Positions 35,874-44,131 of a stretch of DNA of 64,000 bases are shown here, piece after piece. Made by a program: the position numbers and the translations under genes. Under the pieces are notes generated by a model that made no database searches, was not told the DNA's origin, and worked only from the letters and a program-made list of their open reading frames with translations. The stretch comes from Haladaptatus pallidirubidus (GTDB lineage: Archaea > Halobacteriota > Halobacteria > Halobacteriales > Haladaptataceae). The stretch lies in contig NZ_CP085305.1 of assembly GCF_020700235.1 (NCBI RefSeq), positions 1 through 64,000 of the forward strand. Direction: 5' to 3'. The stretch's first letter is position 1. Each line of letters starts with the position of its first letter.

Positions 35874-36605
35874 ATGACTGCAATAGCCTATCTTGTACCC
35901 GGAACGGGACTTGACGCAGCGGAGCGGGCTCGCCGCGAACGAATCGCCAACGAAGTAACTGCAGCCAATGTGACGGTTGTCCAAACACGCAATGGTGGAC
36001 CGTCAAGCATCGAGAGCAGCGTCGAGGAAGCTTGGTGCGTCATCGGAGAGATGCAACGTGCTTACGAACTCCGTGACGAGTTCGACGCTATTGTTATTGG
36101 CTGTTTTGGCGATCCAGGTCTCCGCCCGCTACGCGAACTTCTTGACATCCCTGTCGTCGGCCCGGCTGAGGCGACCGTCTTCACGGCGGCACAGGTTGCT
36201 GACCGTTTCTCATGGCTGACAATTCTCGATGAAACCGTCCCAATGTCCCGTGAACAAGTCCACGAGTACGGTCTATCAGAACGATTGGCCAGCGTCCGTT
36301 CGGTGGACGCTCCGGTCGAATCCATCGATCATGAGTCGGATGAGCTGGTCGAGCGGATGGTTTCAGTCGGACGAGAGGCAGTCACTAAGGACGGTGCAGA
36401 GGCGCTGTTTCCTGGCTGTATGAGCCTTTCATTTGCACAGCGGCACGACGAGATTCAAGAACGAGTCGATGTTCCGTTCCTCGACCCGGCAACCATTGCG
36501 CTCGAACAGGCGAACACCTGGGCTCGCCATGGCATTATTCAGAGTAAGCGTGCATTCCCTGCACCAAAATTCGAGAAGCTTGACGATCTCCTCAGTGAAC
36601 GATAA
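35874..36605 (+). CDS. Aspartate/hydantoin racemase-like protein
   Basis: The 243-aa protein starts with no gap after the M28 stop (TAG then ATG). It has the two catalytic cysteines of the Asp/Glu/hydantoin racemase fold: one in IVIGCFGDPGLRPLRE, matching the hydantoin racemase pattern, and one in FPGCMSLSF. IPVVGPAEATVFTAAQ fits the middle motif. Hydantoin racemases interconvert D- and L-5-substituted hydantoins. With the amidohydrolase and M20 genes nearby this supports ureide or hydantoin catabolism. An Asp/Glu racemase is the alternative. Confidence 0.8.
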   Translation: MTAIAYLVPGTGLDAAERARRERIANEVTAANVTVVQTRNGGPSSIESSVEEAWCVIGEMQRAYELRDEFDAIVIGCFGDPGLRPLRELLDIPVVGPAEATVFTAAQVADRFSWLTILDETVPMSREQVHEYGLSERLASVRSVDAPVESIDHESDELVERMVSVGREAVTKDGAEALFPGCMSLSFAQRHDEIQERVDVPFLDPATIALEQANTWARHGIIQSKRAFPAPKFEKLDDLLSER

Positions 36606-37139
36606 CTGATTGTCTACTTTTTTGCCTGACGCCCTACTGAGCGAAGCGTAACGTCAGCTGTTCGCCATTATTTCATGTAATTGTGACTGTTCTCCTGTAA
36701 CTAACGTTACCAAATGTCAAGAAAATCAAAATCTGATTTTGCGAAGCAAGAGCTACTCCATTAATAAATAACGTCCTAAGGGTGTTATCTCTAACCAAAA
36801 TTCGACTGTCGAGATATAATTTCCAAAAACTTACTAGTGATATTTAATAAAGAGACTTTATGAATATGGTGACTATGGTTTGTCTCAATATCTTTGAGCT
36901 CAAGGGTGGTAATATTCCAGCCCTGACTCTGAATCAATTCGATGAGTTTGTTCTGATCGTTGATCGTTTGGTCTTTCACTAATGACACTCAGCGAGAGCA
37001 GCTCGCTGAAGCACGCCCAGACGTGAGTACAAGCCATCGAGTGATGTTCATGTGCATATAATAATTGTAGTATTCCAGATAGATAGCAGCTGCTCTGTCT
37101 TTCACATCAGTTTCTGCTCAGGAGTATTGTCTCTTGCGC
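36606..37139. other. Gene-free boundary after the catabolic island
   Basis: AT-rich. A 65-codon open frame on the minus strand (36791-36988) has no family character and is not called. No RNA gene or repeat was found. Confidence 0.4.
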
Positions 37140-37382
37140 TTATTTCTCTGAAAGCCACCAGATAACAACCCGCGGACTCAACTTCCCCCGCTTTATCTCT
37201 CCATTCTCGTGCAACTCCTCAAGCCGTCGATGCGCGGAGGGCCGCTCGATCTTCAGCGTATCCGCCACCCACCGAGCGGTTACTGCCGGAAACTCTGACT
37301 CGCGCATCGCCGTGAGAATATCGTCGTCAGCCGTTTCCTCTGTAAATTGACCACGAGTATCGCGCTCTCTCTCGTCTGTCAT
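37140..37382 (-). CDS. wHTH-A small winged-helix regulator, copy I
   Basis: Start Met at 37382 (MTDERERDTRGQFTEE) gives 80 aa. The protein has a basic N-terminal tail, then DDDILTAMRESEFPAVTARW and VADTLKIERPSAHRRLEELH as the helix-turn-helix, and a wing ending GKLSPRVVIWWLSEK. A near copy is at 43784 and decayed copies at 41151, 41995, 55755 and 19686. A palindromic CACTACGTAGTA site (37422-37433) lies upstream as a possible operator. In the full module it is divergent from a SWIM zinc-finger gene. Confidence 0.75.
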   Translation of the reverse strand: MTDERERDTRGQFTEETADDDILTAMRESEFPAVTARWVADTLKIERPSAHRRLEELHENGEIKRGKLSPRVVIWWLSEK

Positions 37383-37474
37383 CGTAGCCGTCAGTTCATT
37401 TTCCACCGTCTTAATCCCATACACTACGTAGTACCTCGGTAGCTTTATTACCAAGTATCACATAGTACGTGGCA

Positions 37475-37510
37475 GGGAGAACAGTACCCTCGGACGTGTC
37501 GAAACACGCT
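37475..37510 (+). other. 5' half of the SWIM leader RNA element, degenerate copy
   Basis: GGGAGAACAGTACC, CTCG and a hairpin GACGTGT-CGAA-ACACGCT align with the first half of the three-way-junction leaders at 44132 and 56598. Arm 3 and the closing strand are not preserved, and a universal-stress-like gene follows instead of the SWIM gene. It sits 93 bp upstream of the wHTH-A start, the same distance as in the intact modules. Confidence 0.55.
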
Positions 37511-37688
37511 AGTTCCAGAAGGATCCTTGTTGGGTTGAAGTATATTCGGAGCACACTCCCGAAAACCGTCGGTGAAAGTGGCTCATCAGCTGCTCTGCCG
37601 TTCGATATACTGTCTCTTGAATAGAGACGAAACCACTTTCACTCTGGGTATGGCTCGCGATTATGGAGCTTCCAAGTGATTATGGTAT

Positions 37689-38246
37689 ATGGCCAAATCA
37701 CCGGCGACAGTCACTGTCGAGGCGTTTGACGACACAGTTACGATCGACGATCGTTCACGAAATGTAATAGTACATCTCACTGATACCGAGATCGATCAGC
37801 GCCTCATTCGTGAAGCAGGAACGTACGTCGTCGGCACGGGTGGTAAACTCGTACTGGTGAGCATAATGGCCACGGGTGAATTTATGGAGCGACAGCGAGC
37901 GTACGCTCCGATCGCTCATCTTCCGACGTACAGTATACGCCAGGCAGAAGAATCATGCCGACAAAACGCCCTCAAGCTTGGGCGACAAGCGCTCGAACCG
38001 CTTGGCATCGACTACACAGCCGTTGGGATGGTTGGTCGCGAAACTGATCGCCTACTCACCGCTGCTCAGCAGTATGATTGTGGCCACCTCTTTCTCGTTG
38101 ACCAACCGCAGTCGCTGCTTCATCGTCTTGTCGTTCGGAGCCTCGGTCGAGCGATCACGTGCAAGTTCGATGGGCTCGTCACCGTGCTGCAATCTAACTG
38201 CGACGATGAAATTTCTGGCAAGCGACGCTGGACGATAAGAGGATGA
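37689..38246 (+). CDS. Universal stress protein-like (Usp fold)
   Basis: The 185-aa protein has an alpha-beta Rossmann-like order: NVIVHLTDTEIDQRLIREAG, GKLVLVSIMATGEF, LEPLGIDYTAVGMVGRETDR and CGHLFLVDQPQ. This is the UspA-like pattern, but the ATP-binding GxxGxxS motif is not clear. It lies between a leader remnant and a SWIM gene that begins only 6 nt after its stop, which suggests insertion into an older module. An inverted repeat GTGAAAGTGG/CCACTTTCAC (37572-37642) lies upstream. Confidence 0.65.
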   Translation: MAKSPATVTVEAFDDTVTIDDRSRNVIVHLTDTEIDQRLIREAGTYVVGTGGKLVLVSIMATGEFMERQRAYAPIAHLPTYSIRQAEESCRQNALKLGRQALEPLGIDYTAVGMVGRETDRLLTAAQQYDCGHLFLVDQPQSLLHRLVVRSLGRAITCKFDGLVTVLQSNCDDEISGKRRWTIRG

Positions 38247-38252
38247 TCTGCT

Positions 38253-38654
38253 TTGGTAGCCAATAGTATCGAGACGGCACAGAAACGCGCACAGTGGGAA
38301 CAGTTCTCCTACGACATCGAAGCCCCCGGAATGGTCGAAGTGACCAACGAGAGCCACGAGAACCCCGCAGCCCACCAGTACACCGTCTCCATCGACGACG
38401 TGACTGACGAACTGATGGCCTGCACGTGCCCGCACCACGTCCACCGAAATGCCTTCTGCAAGCACATGACCGCCGTCAAAACCGCAACGGACGACGGGAC
38501 GCTTGAGACGTTCCCATCGGCGGACACCGACGAGCGTGTCAGTGGCCCGTACACGGGCCACGACAAATACGGCAACGTCGATCACACCTACTGGAAGTGT
38601 GAGGAGTGTGGTGCGCAAGCCACTCGGAAAGGTGCACTCACCGACTGCTGCTAA
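38253..38654 (+). CDS. SWIM zinc-finger protein, copy I
   Basis: The 133-aa product (TTG start, coupled to the Usp-like stop) begins at MVANSIETAQKRAQWEQF, lacking the usual MSTKSP opening of copies II and III. The SWIM motif CxCxnCxH is MACTCPHHVHRNAFCKHM. The C-terminus is a second zinc-ribbon-like CEECGAQATRKGALTDCC. SWIM domains bind DNA or protein. A decayed copy with the same C-terminal type lies at 61190-61576. The same downstream sequence MARQTTLADVAQRTL follows both. Confidence 0.75.
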   Translation: MVANSIETAQKRAQWEQFSYDIEAPGMVEVTNESHENPAAHQYTVSIDDVTDELMACTCPHHVHRNAFCKHMTAVKTATDDGTLETFPSADTDERVSGPYTGHDKYGNVDHTYWKCEECGAQATRKGALTDCC

Positions 38655-38674
38655 TCCACTCACTCTTTCCATTT

Positions 38675-39268
38675 ATGGCACGCCAAACAACGCTGGCCGA
38701 TGTTGCCCAGCGAACGCTCAGCGAAAGCGCGGAGACGACCAAACACGACGACACGCCGACGACGGAGCGCAACCTGCTAGACTGGGCGAAAGCGCCGGGG
38801 GTGGCACCGCTAGGCACTGTTCGTCAACATGCACGACGTATTCGAACGCATCGTCGAGCGGGCATTCACTGCGGCAGCACAGGAATTCGGGAATTTCACC
38901 GTCGAGGGACAAGCGTCGATTCCAAACGTTGTCGAAGGACCGCATGCAGTTTCCATGCGACTGGATGTCCTCGTTACTCGGAGTGATGGCGCACCCGTCT
39001 GGTAGTTGACGCCAAGTGGAAGACAGGGTCGGCGTCATCCAATAATGTCTATCAGCTCACGTCGTACATCCTCGCACTTGCAGTGCCGGGAGTACTCGTC
39101 TATCCTGGTCGAGACGATCGGATTGCAGAGAAATCACGAGTGATGAGTGAGTATCGTCTTCGCTCTGGGCGTTAGCCACGAACGCGGCTGTCGAGTCATA
39201 CGATGACTACGCTGCGGCGATCGAATCGAGTGCGTGCGAATTTTTGGAGGGATCAGCCAGAGAATAGG
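38675..39268 (+). pseudogene. Relic with McrC-like nuclease remnant
   Basis: The first part reads MARQTTLADVAQRTLSESAE and matches sequence after the SWIM relic at 61.6 kb. From about 38829, broken frames give VFERIVERAFTAAAQEFG, then MRLDVLVTRSDGAPV and, after a one-base shift, LVVDAKWKTGSASSNNVYQL and VLVYPGRDDR. The D-x-K order, a YQL helix and a YPG strand resemble the C-terminal nuclease domain of McrC-type restriction subunits. The gene is disrupted and inactive. Confidence 0.5.
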
Positions 39269-39423
39269 GCAATTCACTAATCTCAAGCTCTCTATAACTG
39301 CTCCTCGCTAGTACATCTGTTAATGACTGTTAACTATTCTCGATCCAGTTCCAGAGATACTGTGAATCATCGTTAATATGCGCAGTCAATAGATATATTG
39401 CGTACCAGCTCGTATTTCTGCGT

Positions 39424-39951
39424 ATGGGCTATACAAACGAACGAGGACCACCCAAGACCGATTTTGCGACCGATTTCGCCGATCGGCTTGAAAATGCCCC
39501 CGCTGACGAGCGAGTATACAGAATCGCCCTCGAACTCACCGATCCAACCCCTGTTTCTGAAGTTGCTGACCGCGCAGACTGCTCTGCGAATGCGGCCCGA
39601 CGCCACCTCAAACGACTTGCCGAGATCGGTCTCTTGACCCGTGTGACAGAGAACCCGGTGACGTACAGACGGAATGAAGCCTACTTCAAATGGCGACGGC
39701 TGAATCGCTTAGCAGAGTTGAGCGAGCAGGAGTACAAATCCCGGCTTGGTGATTTGCTCGCCGAGAACGAGGACTACAAGCAGACTTACGATGTCGAGCG
39801 CCCTGACGACATCGATCCCTTAGAGTATGCAGAGTACGGGGATCCAGAACAGGTCTGGTTAGATATCACCAATTGGGAGGCAGTCAGACAGGAGATCCAT
39901 GACCTTCGTCGTGTCAACCGCGACAGTGCAACCGATGAAGGGGTCGTCTGA
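39424..39951 (+). CDS. HTH-domain protein (DUF7342/ArsR-like)
   Basis: The 175-aa protein begins MGYTNERGPPKTDFATDF and contains a clear helix-turn-helix, VYRIALELTDPTPVSEVADR then ADCSANAARRHLKRLAEIGL. This is followed by a YRRNEAYFKWRRLNRLAELS helix and an acidic end. The pattern fits the haloarchaeal HTH family DUF7342. It is 2 nt from the next gene, so the pair is one operon. The pairing resembles an antitoxin with a following toxin-like gene. Confidence 0.7.
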   Translation: MGYTNERGPPKTDFATDFADRLENAPADERVYRIALELTDPTPVSEVADRADCSANAARRHLKRLAEIGLLTRVTENPVTYRRNEAYFKWRRLNRLAELSEQEYKSRLGDLLAENEDYKQTYDVERPDDIDPLEYAEYGDPEQVWLDITNWEAVRQEIHDLRRVNRDSATDEGVV

Positions 39952-39953
39952 GT

Positions 39954-40391
39954 GTGGTCGACGGGAAGAGAAAGCGGACACCAAATCGTGCTTTACTGCG
40001 GGAAATCGCATCGATTCTGGGATCAGAGGAGTGGATCGAGACTATTTCTATCTTTCCATCGAATCGGCCGGATTCGATCGTTATCTCGCTTCGTGACGAA
40101 CATTACCCAGAGGAGTATGTGAGCGAAGCATATATCGAGGTGCAATCGTATGTCAACGGTGATTTCCATATTACATATGTCGAAGATCATTTCGGTGAGG
40201 AGTGGATGTGTCGTTGGGATCGCCACGAGAGTGAAGAATATTCTATGCACCATTTTCACTCACCACCAAACGCGACTCATGACGATGGGGTGAACCGAGA
40301 GCATCCACCAGAGTTGCCATCCGTATTCTCACGTGTCGTTGTCCCTTGGGTCTATGATCGAATGGGCGACATTTGGACTGAATATGAATGA
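39954..40391 (+). CDS. TumE-like/DUF6516-type partner protein
   Basis: The 145-aa product (GTG start) follows the HTH gene by 2 nt. It is strand-rich: SIVISLRDEHYPEEYVSEAY, YIEVQSYVNGDFHITYVEDH, WMCRWDRHESEEYSMHHFHS and FSRVVVPWVYDRMGDIW. The sequence YRWDRHxxxxxxHxHxPP is reminiscent of the TumE/DUF6516 toxin family, which pairs with an HTH antitoxin. If so this is a toxin-antitoxin pair. Family assignment is from pattern only. Confidence 0.5.
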   Translation: MVDGKRKRTPNRALLREIASILGSEEWIETISIFPSNRPDSIVISLRDEHYPEEYVSEAYIEVQSYVNGDFHITYVEDHFGEEWMCRWDRHESEEYSMHHFHSPPNATHDDGVNREHPPELPSVFSRVVVPWVYDRMGDIWTEYE

Positions 40392-40803
40392 ACGAGACTA
40401 CTGGTTGACTTGGTGATGAGGGTCTTCTTTCACGACGAAGCGATTTTTATAATTCAGTTGAGACTACTGTCTCGTGCCAGTTACACGGCCGAAATCGATT
40501 ATGATGTATCCAATGGAAAGGGATGAGTATCTTCAAAGACCAAATCAGATCAATAATATGGTGATTGTATAAGGCGTTCGATCGGCTCGATACTGGCGGA
40601 AACAGTTTCGAGAACTCACCATCACCTGCCCCACCCACAATCTCGACTAGTCACTCTAATCGGTAGATACAGGAGATAGACTTACCACTTGAGACAGTAA
40701 GGATCCTCTCGGTGGTGCTTCGATGAAAGTGGTGACTACCACCGATCAAACTGTGCGGATATGAAGCCCGAGATGTTTTATTGACAGCCGTTGCAGGTTT
40801 GGT
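40392..40803. other. Gene-free stretch
   Basis: No frame with coding character, repeat or RNA gene is visible. Confidence 0.4.
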
Positions 40804-41097
40804 ATGGGAAACGACGACGAAGAATCCAAAACCGAAGCGGAATCGGCAGATGATGAGACGGAACGTGAAGGTGAGCAAGTGATGAGTCGGGCAGACGGTG
40901 CGGGGATCCTCCGCGAAGTCGCCGATGGTGTGGAGAACGGGACAATCGACATCGAAGGAGACAACGGTTTCACGGTCGCGGTTCCAGAGCACTTCGAACT
41001 GGAAGTCGAGTATGAGGTTACCGACGACGAGGCTGAGTTCGAAGTCGAACTCGAATGGCGAATGGAAGACGGCGAACCGGTATCGTCGGACGAATGA
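40804..41097 (+). CDS. Amphi-Trp domain protein
   Basis: The 97-aa protein has a charged acidic N-terminus, MGNDDEESKTEAESADDE, then SRADGAGILREVADGVENGT and the strand pattern FTVAVPEHFELEVEYEVTDD and EFEVELEWRMED. The alternating residues, the vP-h-fElEvEyE pattern and the final W are typical of the haloarchaeal amphi-Trp domain. Function unknown; it may be a small regulatory or stability domain. Confidence 0.85.
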   Translation: MGNDDEESKTEAESADDETEREGEQVMSRADGAGILREVADGVENGTIDIEGDNGFTVAVPEHFELEVEYEVTDDEAEFEVELEWRMEDGEPVSSDE

Positions 41098-41150
41098 CAC
41101 GGTTGGTGGCCTCAGTAGCAGCCAATCGTCGGAAAATTGCATCCGTTCAT

Positions 41151-41443
41151 TCAGCGATATGAGTGGTTGCCAGACCGGATAAATTTCCACCAGAGGGCAC
41201 CAGAACCGGCCAATACAGAGTCTTTAATCATCGTAACCATCTGCGGACTCAATTTCCCGCCTTCTAACTTGCCCAGTTCATGCAACTCCTCGAACCGCTG
41301 ATGTACTGGCCACCGTTCCATTGCAACCGTATCCGTCACCCACCGAGCGGTCACTGCCGGAAACTCGGGCTCGCGCATCGCCGCGAGAATATCGTCGTCT
41401 GTCGTTTCTTCTGCAAATTGACCACGAGTATCGCGCTTTCTGA
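41151..41443 (-). pseudogene. wHTH-A relic with lost start
   Basis: The minus frame reads RKRDTRGQFAEETTDDDILA, AMREPEFPAVTARWVTDTVA and GKLEGGKLSPQMVTMIKDSV, matching wHTH-A up to the wing. The start codon is gone and the C-terminus has drifted into an unrelated tail ALWWKFIRSGNHSYR. It neighbours a small membrane-protein gene. Confidence 0.6.
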
Positions 41444-41552
41444 TGATGCGGTAGTGGCGTTTGGGTTAGTATACCTTACTAACATCGGTTTATTCGACCC
41501 TCATAGTCCATCCTGTGAGAATGTATTAGATAGTTGCAAGCGTATAGTACGT

Positions 41553-41987
41553 ATGAACAACCGTCCCTCACGACTCGAACAGGGTGGACAAATCAGCGGC
41601 TTGAGTGCGATGATCGCTGGTATTCTCGGCGTACTCTACATGCTGTTTACCTTCGTGATTCCATACCTCTCCATCTCTGTCACTGGAATCCGATTCAGTC
41701 ACGAGGATGCGTCACTCGGAGCAGCAAACGCGCCAGTCTTTGCCTTCTGGAGTGGTGTCCTGCTCGTCATCTCTCTCCTCGCAGGATATGCTGTATTGCG
41801 TGGCATCCTTTGGGCGATTTGGCTGCTTGCCATTGGACTGGGTGTCCTGACACTGCTTGGGCTGTTCAGCATTGGACTGATTATTGCACCGGCAGCTGTC
41901 CTCTTACTCCTTGCAGCCCTTTTGCTAACTGGAGATCGACGCAGAAAGATCGATCCTCGTCATAATCCACCACTTAGAAGTAGCTAG
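41553..41987 (+). CDS. Four-helix membrane protein of unknown function
   Basis: Start ATGAACAACCGTCC gives 144 aa. Four hydrophobic segments (about 21-40, 62-82, 85-105, 106-130) and a basic tail, GDRRRKIDPRHNPP, are seen. Resembles the haloarchaeal small integral membrane proteins with no known role. It lies between two wHTH-A relics. A longer frame upstream runs through the relic and is rejected. Confidence 0.65.
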   Translation: MNNRPSRLEQGGQISGLSAMIAGILGVLYMLFTFVIPYLSISVTGIRFSHEDASLGAANAPVFAFWSGVLLVISLLAGYAVLRGILWAIWLLAIGLGVLTLLGLFSIGLIIAPAAVLLLLAALLLTGDRRRKIDPRHNPPLRSS

Positions 41988-41994
41988 GTATTCT

Positions 41995-42073
41995 CGACCG
42001 TATCTACAACCCACCGAGCGGACACTGCCGGAAACTCGGACTCACGAATTACCCGAAGAATATCGTCATCAGT
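41995..42073 (-). pseudogene. Short wHTH-A relic
   Basis: The minus strand gives DDDILRVIRESEFPAVSARW and VVDTV, a fragment of the wHTH-A helix-turn-helix. It precedes the second histone-fold-like gene, as in the other two copies of that module. Confidence 0.55.
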
Positions 42074-42147
42074 GATCCCAATTACTGGTCCTTTTTCAAC
42101 TATTCTACCACTGGTCTTTTGTAGTATTATCCCGTCTGGGCGCTTGT

Positions 42148-42315
42148 ATGGCTGATTTGATTGTCAAAGCGGCAGTAAAAGAACAGCTCGAAGGACAGAA
42201 CGTTGCAAGTGACTTCTACGATGCACTCGATGAGGAAGTTGCGACGGTTCTCGAAAACGCCTCTCGCCGAGCCGAAGAAAACGATCGCAAAACCGTTCAA
42301 CCGCGCGACTTGTAG
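42148..42315 (+). CDS. 55-aa histone-fold-like protein (DUF1931 type), copy 2
   Basis: The protein reads MADLIVKAAVKEQLEGQNVA, SDFYDALDEEVATVLENASR and RAEENDRKTVQPRDL. It differs from the copies at 19804 and 56024 by only a few conservative residues, so all three are under selection or recently copied. The upstream CTGGTCTTTTGTAGTATTAT block is shared. Length and the RKTVQPRDL end are those of the small haloarchaeal histone-fold family. Confidence 0.75.
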   Translation: MADLIVKAAVKEQLEGQNVASDFYDALDEEVATVLENASRRAEENDRKTVQPRDL

Positions 42316-42384
42316 CAACTCATCGCCTTAACGTAGCATCAACCTGTTTTTGCTCGTCACTACACAGAACCCATTTCTCTAGCG

Positions 42385-42445
42385 ACCGCTATCCCGTTCG
42401 AAGCCCTATCACCCGACGAGTCTCGGGCTTCTTCGTTCGAATTTT
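42385..42445 (-). pseudogene. C-terminal relic of a wHTH-B gene
   Basis: The minus strand reads about SKIRTKKPETRRVIGLRTG and a stop, matching the end of the intact wHTH-B at 56270. Only the wing remains. It lies downstream of the histone-fold-like gene and runs up to the next gene. Confidence 0.5.
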
Positions 42446-42450
42446 GCTGG

Positions 42451-42810
42451 TTACGAACTTGCGGACACTCGCTGAAGAATATGATTGAGCGTGTCCATTC
42501 GCTTGCGATCATAGTGAGTGAGGTCGTAGCGGTTGCTATTATTGCGTTCACTGAATACCTCGATGATCTCAAACTGCACGAGTAACGCTAGCAGATTCCC
42601 CAGCATTTGCGGTGTCAGGCTGGAATCGGGAAGATTTTCACTCAGTTGTTTGGTAGAGGGATAGTTCCGCGAGCAGACTTCGAGCGCTTCTCGGACACTC
42701 TCGTGGTACGCTTCCAAGAGACCGTACTTCGCAGGCGACGTTTCCTGCAGGCTCTGTGCTTGTCGGTGAAGCGAGTCAGCCATACTGTTTGCGTCACTAT
42801 CTTCGACCAT
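42451..42810 (-). CDS. Small haloarchaeal winged-helix-like protein
   Basis: The 119-aa protein (alternative start Met10) is helical, with YGLLEAYHESVREALEVCSR, STKQLSENLPDSSLTPQMLG and NLLALLVQFEIIEVFSERNN followed by SNRYDLTHYD. The last part resembles a wing and a following strand. It may be a DNA-binding protein. A TATA-like AATATAAG sits just upstream of the start, fitting a leaderless transcript. No family is assigned. Confidence 0.55.
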   Translation of the reverse strand: MVEDSDANSMADSLHRQAQSLQETSPAKYGLLEAYHESVREALEVCSRNYPSTKQLSENLPDSSLTPQMLGNLLALLVQFEIIEVFSERNNSNRYDLTHYDRKRMDTLNHILQRVSASS

Positions 42811-42929
42811 ATCATAATATAAGTCCCAGAACTACTTAATCAGAGATAAACAGACGAAAACCGACAAGTAGTTTGTACCGATTGCCACGAATCTTCCGAA
42901 CATCCCAAAATTGAGGAGGTGACTGATCG

Positions 42930-43133
42930 CTAGGCCGGCGCTTCAGTCGCGAGCAAGTCCTGTATGTCGTCGCGGATACCGATCCCCGCGAGCACAATGA
43001 GCGCGATCCCAACCACGGCGGCAACCGTCTTGCCAGCTGTCGCGGCAAGCCAGTCATGACCGAACAGGGCGAACGCGCCGAGCAAGACAAGCAACATCTC
43101 GTTGCTGTCTCGAATGTGAGTGAAGGTGTTCAT
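42930..43133 (-). CDS. Two-helix small membrane protein
   Basis: The chosen start MNTFTHIRDSNEMLLVLLGA gives 67 aa with two hydrophobic segments (residues 13-30 and 34-54) and an acidic end, GIRDDIQDLLATEAPA. It lies downstream of a short acidic gene on the same strand. Function unknown. Confidence 0.5.
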   Translation of the reverse strand: MNTFTHIRDSNEMLLVLLGAFALFGHDWLAATAGKTVAAVVGIALIVLAGIGIRDDIQDLLATEAPA

Positions 43134-43262
43134 AATCTGATTGGCGGATACTGTCGATTCTGCCCCGCTGGAAGCGAGGTGGATAGCACTGCGGTCCACC
43201 GACGAGAGGCTTTCGCCTTAGTGTTAGGTGAAGCGGTGTGCTCTCGAGTCGCGTCGAGTGGA

Positions 43263-43433
43263 TTACTCGGTCGTGTCGCCACCGTCAGGCAGTGCGGTGT
43301 CGTCAAGTGGTGACTCATCGGCGTCACAGTCGAGATCGTCGGCGAGGGCGGCACGAATATCTGGACGCTGGGCAGCCATCTTTTCGCGCAGCTCGGCGAT
43401 TTCGTCGTCCGTCATGGGGTGATTCCGTGCCAT
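43263..43433 (-). CDS. 56-aa acidic protein
   Basis: The start is CAT at 43431-43433 and the stop is TTA at 43263-43265. The product begins MARNHPMTDDEIAELREKMA, AQRPDIRAALADDLDCDADE, and ends SPLDDTALPDGGDTTE. It starts 12 bp downstream of the DUF7718 frame and is probably in the same operon as the wHTH-A gene. Strongly acidic, as in halophile proteins. No family recognised. Confidence 0.55.
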   Translation of the reverse strand: MARNHPMTDDEIAELREKMAAQRPDIRAALADDLDCDADESPLDDTALPDGGDTTE

Positions 43434-43445
43434 CGTTCGTACCTT

Positions 43446-43780
43446 CTAATATACCGTTCGAGATTGTTGGCTATAATGGTCTTCGGCGCGATCGAGTGCG
43501 TCAGCCGCTGGGAGTGGGGGTGTAATATATTCGGTTGCATCTTTCTCATCATCGCGATAAATATCGAGATGCAGTCCGTCAGTGGTCACATCGTGGGTGA
43601 ACTCGGCTTCACCCGTTCCATCATGATCATACCGCACGACCGAATGCCACTCGTCATCGTGGTAATACTCAAGCTGTACAACGACCGCACCACAGTGCCT
43701 TGCTCTGTATCAAAGCCAAGTCGGCGGCGGATTCGATGGGCGACTGCTGCGGTGAATTCTCGCTCGTACTCGCGTGGCAT
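43446..43780 (-). pseudogene. Frameshifted DUF7718 family gene
   Basis: The first frame reads MPREYEREFTAAVAHRIRRR, LGFDTEQGTVVR; coding sense then continues in another frame as VVQLEYYHDDEWHSVVRYDH, DGTGEAEFTHDVTTDGLHLD and IYRDDEKDATEYITPPLP. Loss of one T near 43690 explains it: RFVVQLEY would be restored. The whole fits the haloarchaeal DUF7718 pattern. It lies 3 nt downstream of the wHTH-A stop. Confidence 0.65.
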
Positions 43781-43783
43781 CTG

Positions 43784-44038
43784 TCACCGGTCCTCTGGGA
43801 GCCACCAGATTACGACACGGGGGCTGAGCTTCCCCCGTTTGACAGTCCCACTCTCTTGTAATGTTTCCAGTCGACGATGGATCGTTGTCCGGTCCACCTC
43901 AAGCGTATCTGCGATCCACCGGGCGGTCACTGCAGGGAACTCGGCGTCTCGCATCGTGGCAAGAATCTCGTCGTCGGTCGCTGCTTCGGTGAATTGCCCC
44001 TTATTATCGCGCTCTCTGTCACCCGCCTCGTCGGTCAT
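43784..44038 (-). CDS. wHTH-A small winged-helix regulator, copy II
   Basis: The 84-aa protein begins MTDEAGDRERDNKGQFTEAA and contains DDEILATMRDAEFPAVTARW, IADTLEVDRTTIHRRLETLQ and a wing ending GKLSPRVVIWWLPEDR. It is divergent from a SWIM gene with an intergenic region holding CACTA-type palindromes (44078-44124) and the leader element. A TATA-like TATAAGTA (44068-44075 reading minus) fits a leaderless message. It probably represses its own promoter and perhaps that of the SWIM gene. Confidence 0.8.
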   Translation of the reverse strand: MTDEAGDRERDNKGQFTEAATDDEILATMRDAEFPAVTARWIADTLEVDRTTIHRRLETLQESGTVKRGKLSPRVVIWWLPEDR

Positions 44039-44077
44039 TGTATCTGGTCGTTTCTCGCCCTCCTACTTATACCCATT

Positions 44078-44124
44078 CACTATGTGTTGAACCGACAGTT
44101 TTACCACCCACGCACTACATAGTG
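44078..44124. promoter_or_regulatory. Palindromic candidate operators between wHTH-A and SWIM
   Basis: CACTATGTGTTG at 44078-44089 and CACTACATAGTG at 44113-44124 share CACTA/TAGTG arms. A similar CACTACGTAGTA lies at 37422-37433 upstream of wHTH-A copy I. The sites lie between the two divergent starts, around the presumed SWIM TATA box (TTTTA near 44098). Binding by wHTH-A is inferred. Confidence 0.45.
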
Positions 44125-44131
44125 TATAGTA

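Noticed and set aside
36791..36988. 65-codon minus-strand frame
   Set aside because: AT-rich chance frame with no domain, no promoter and no neighbour link.
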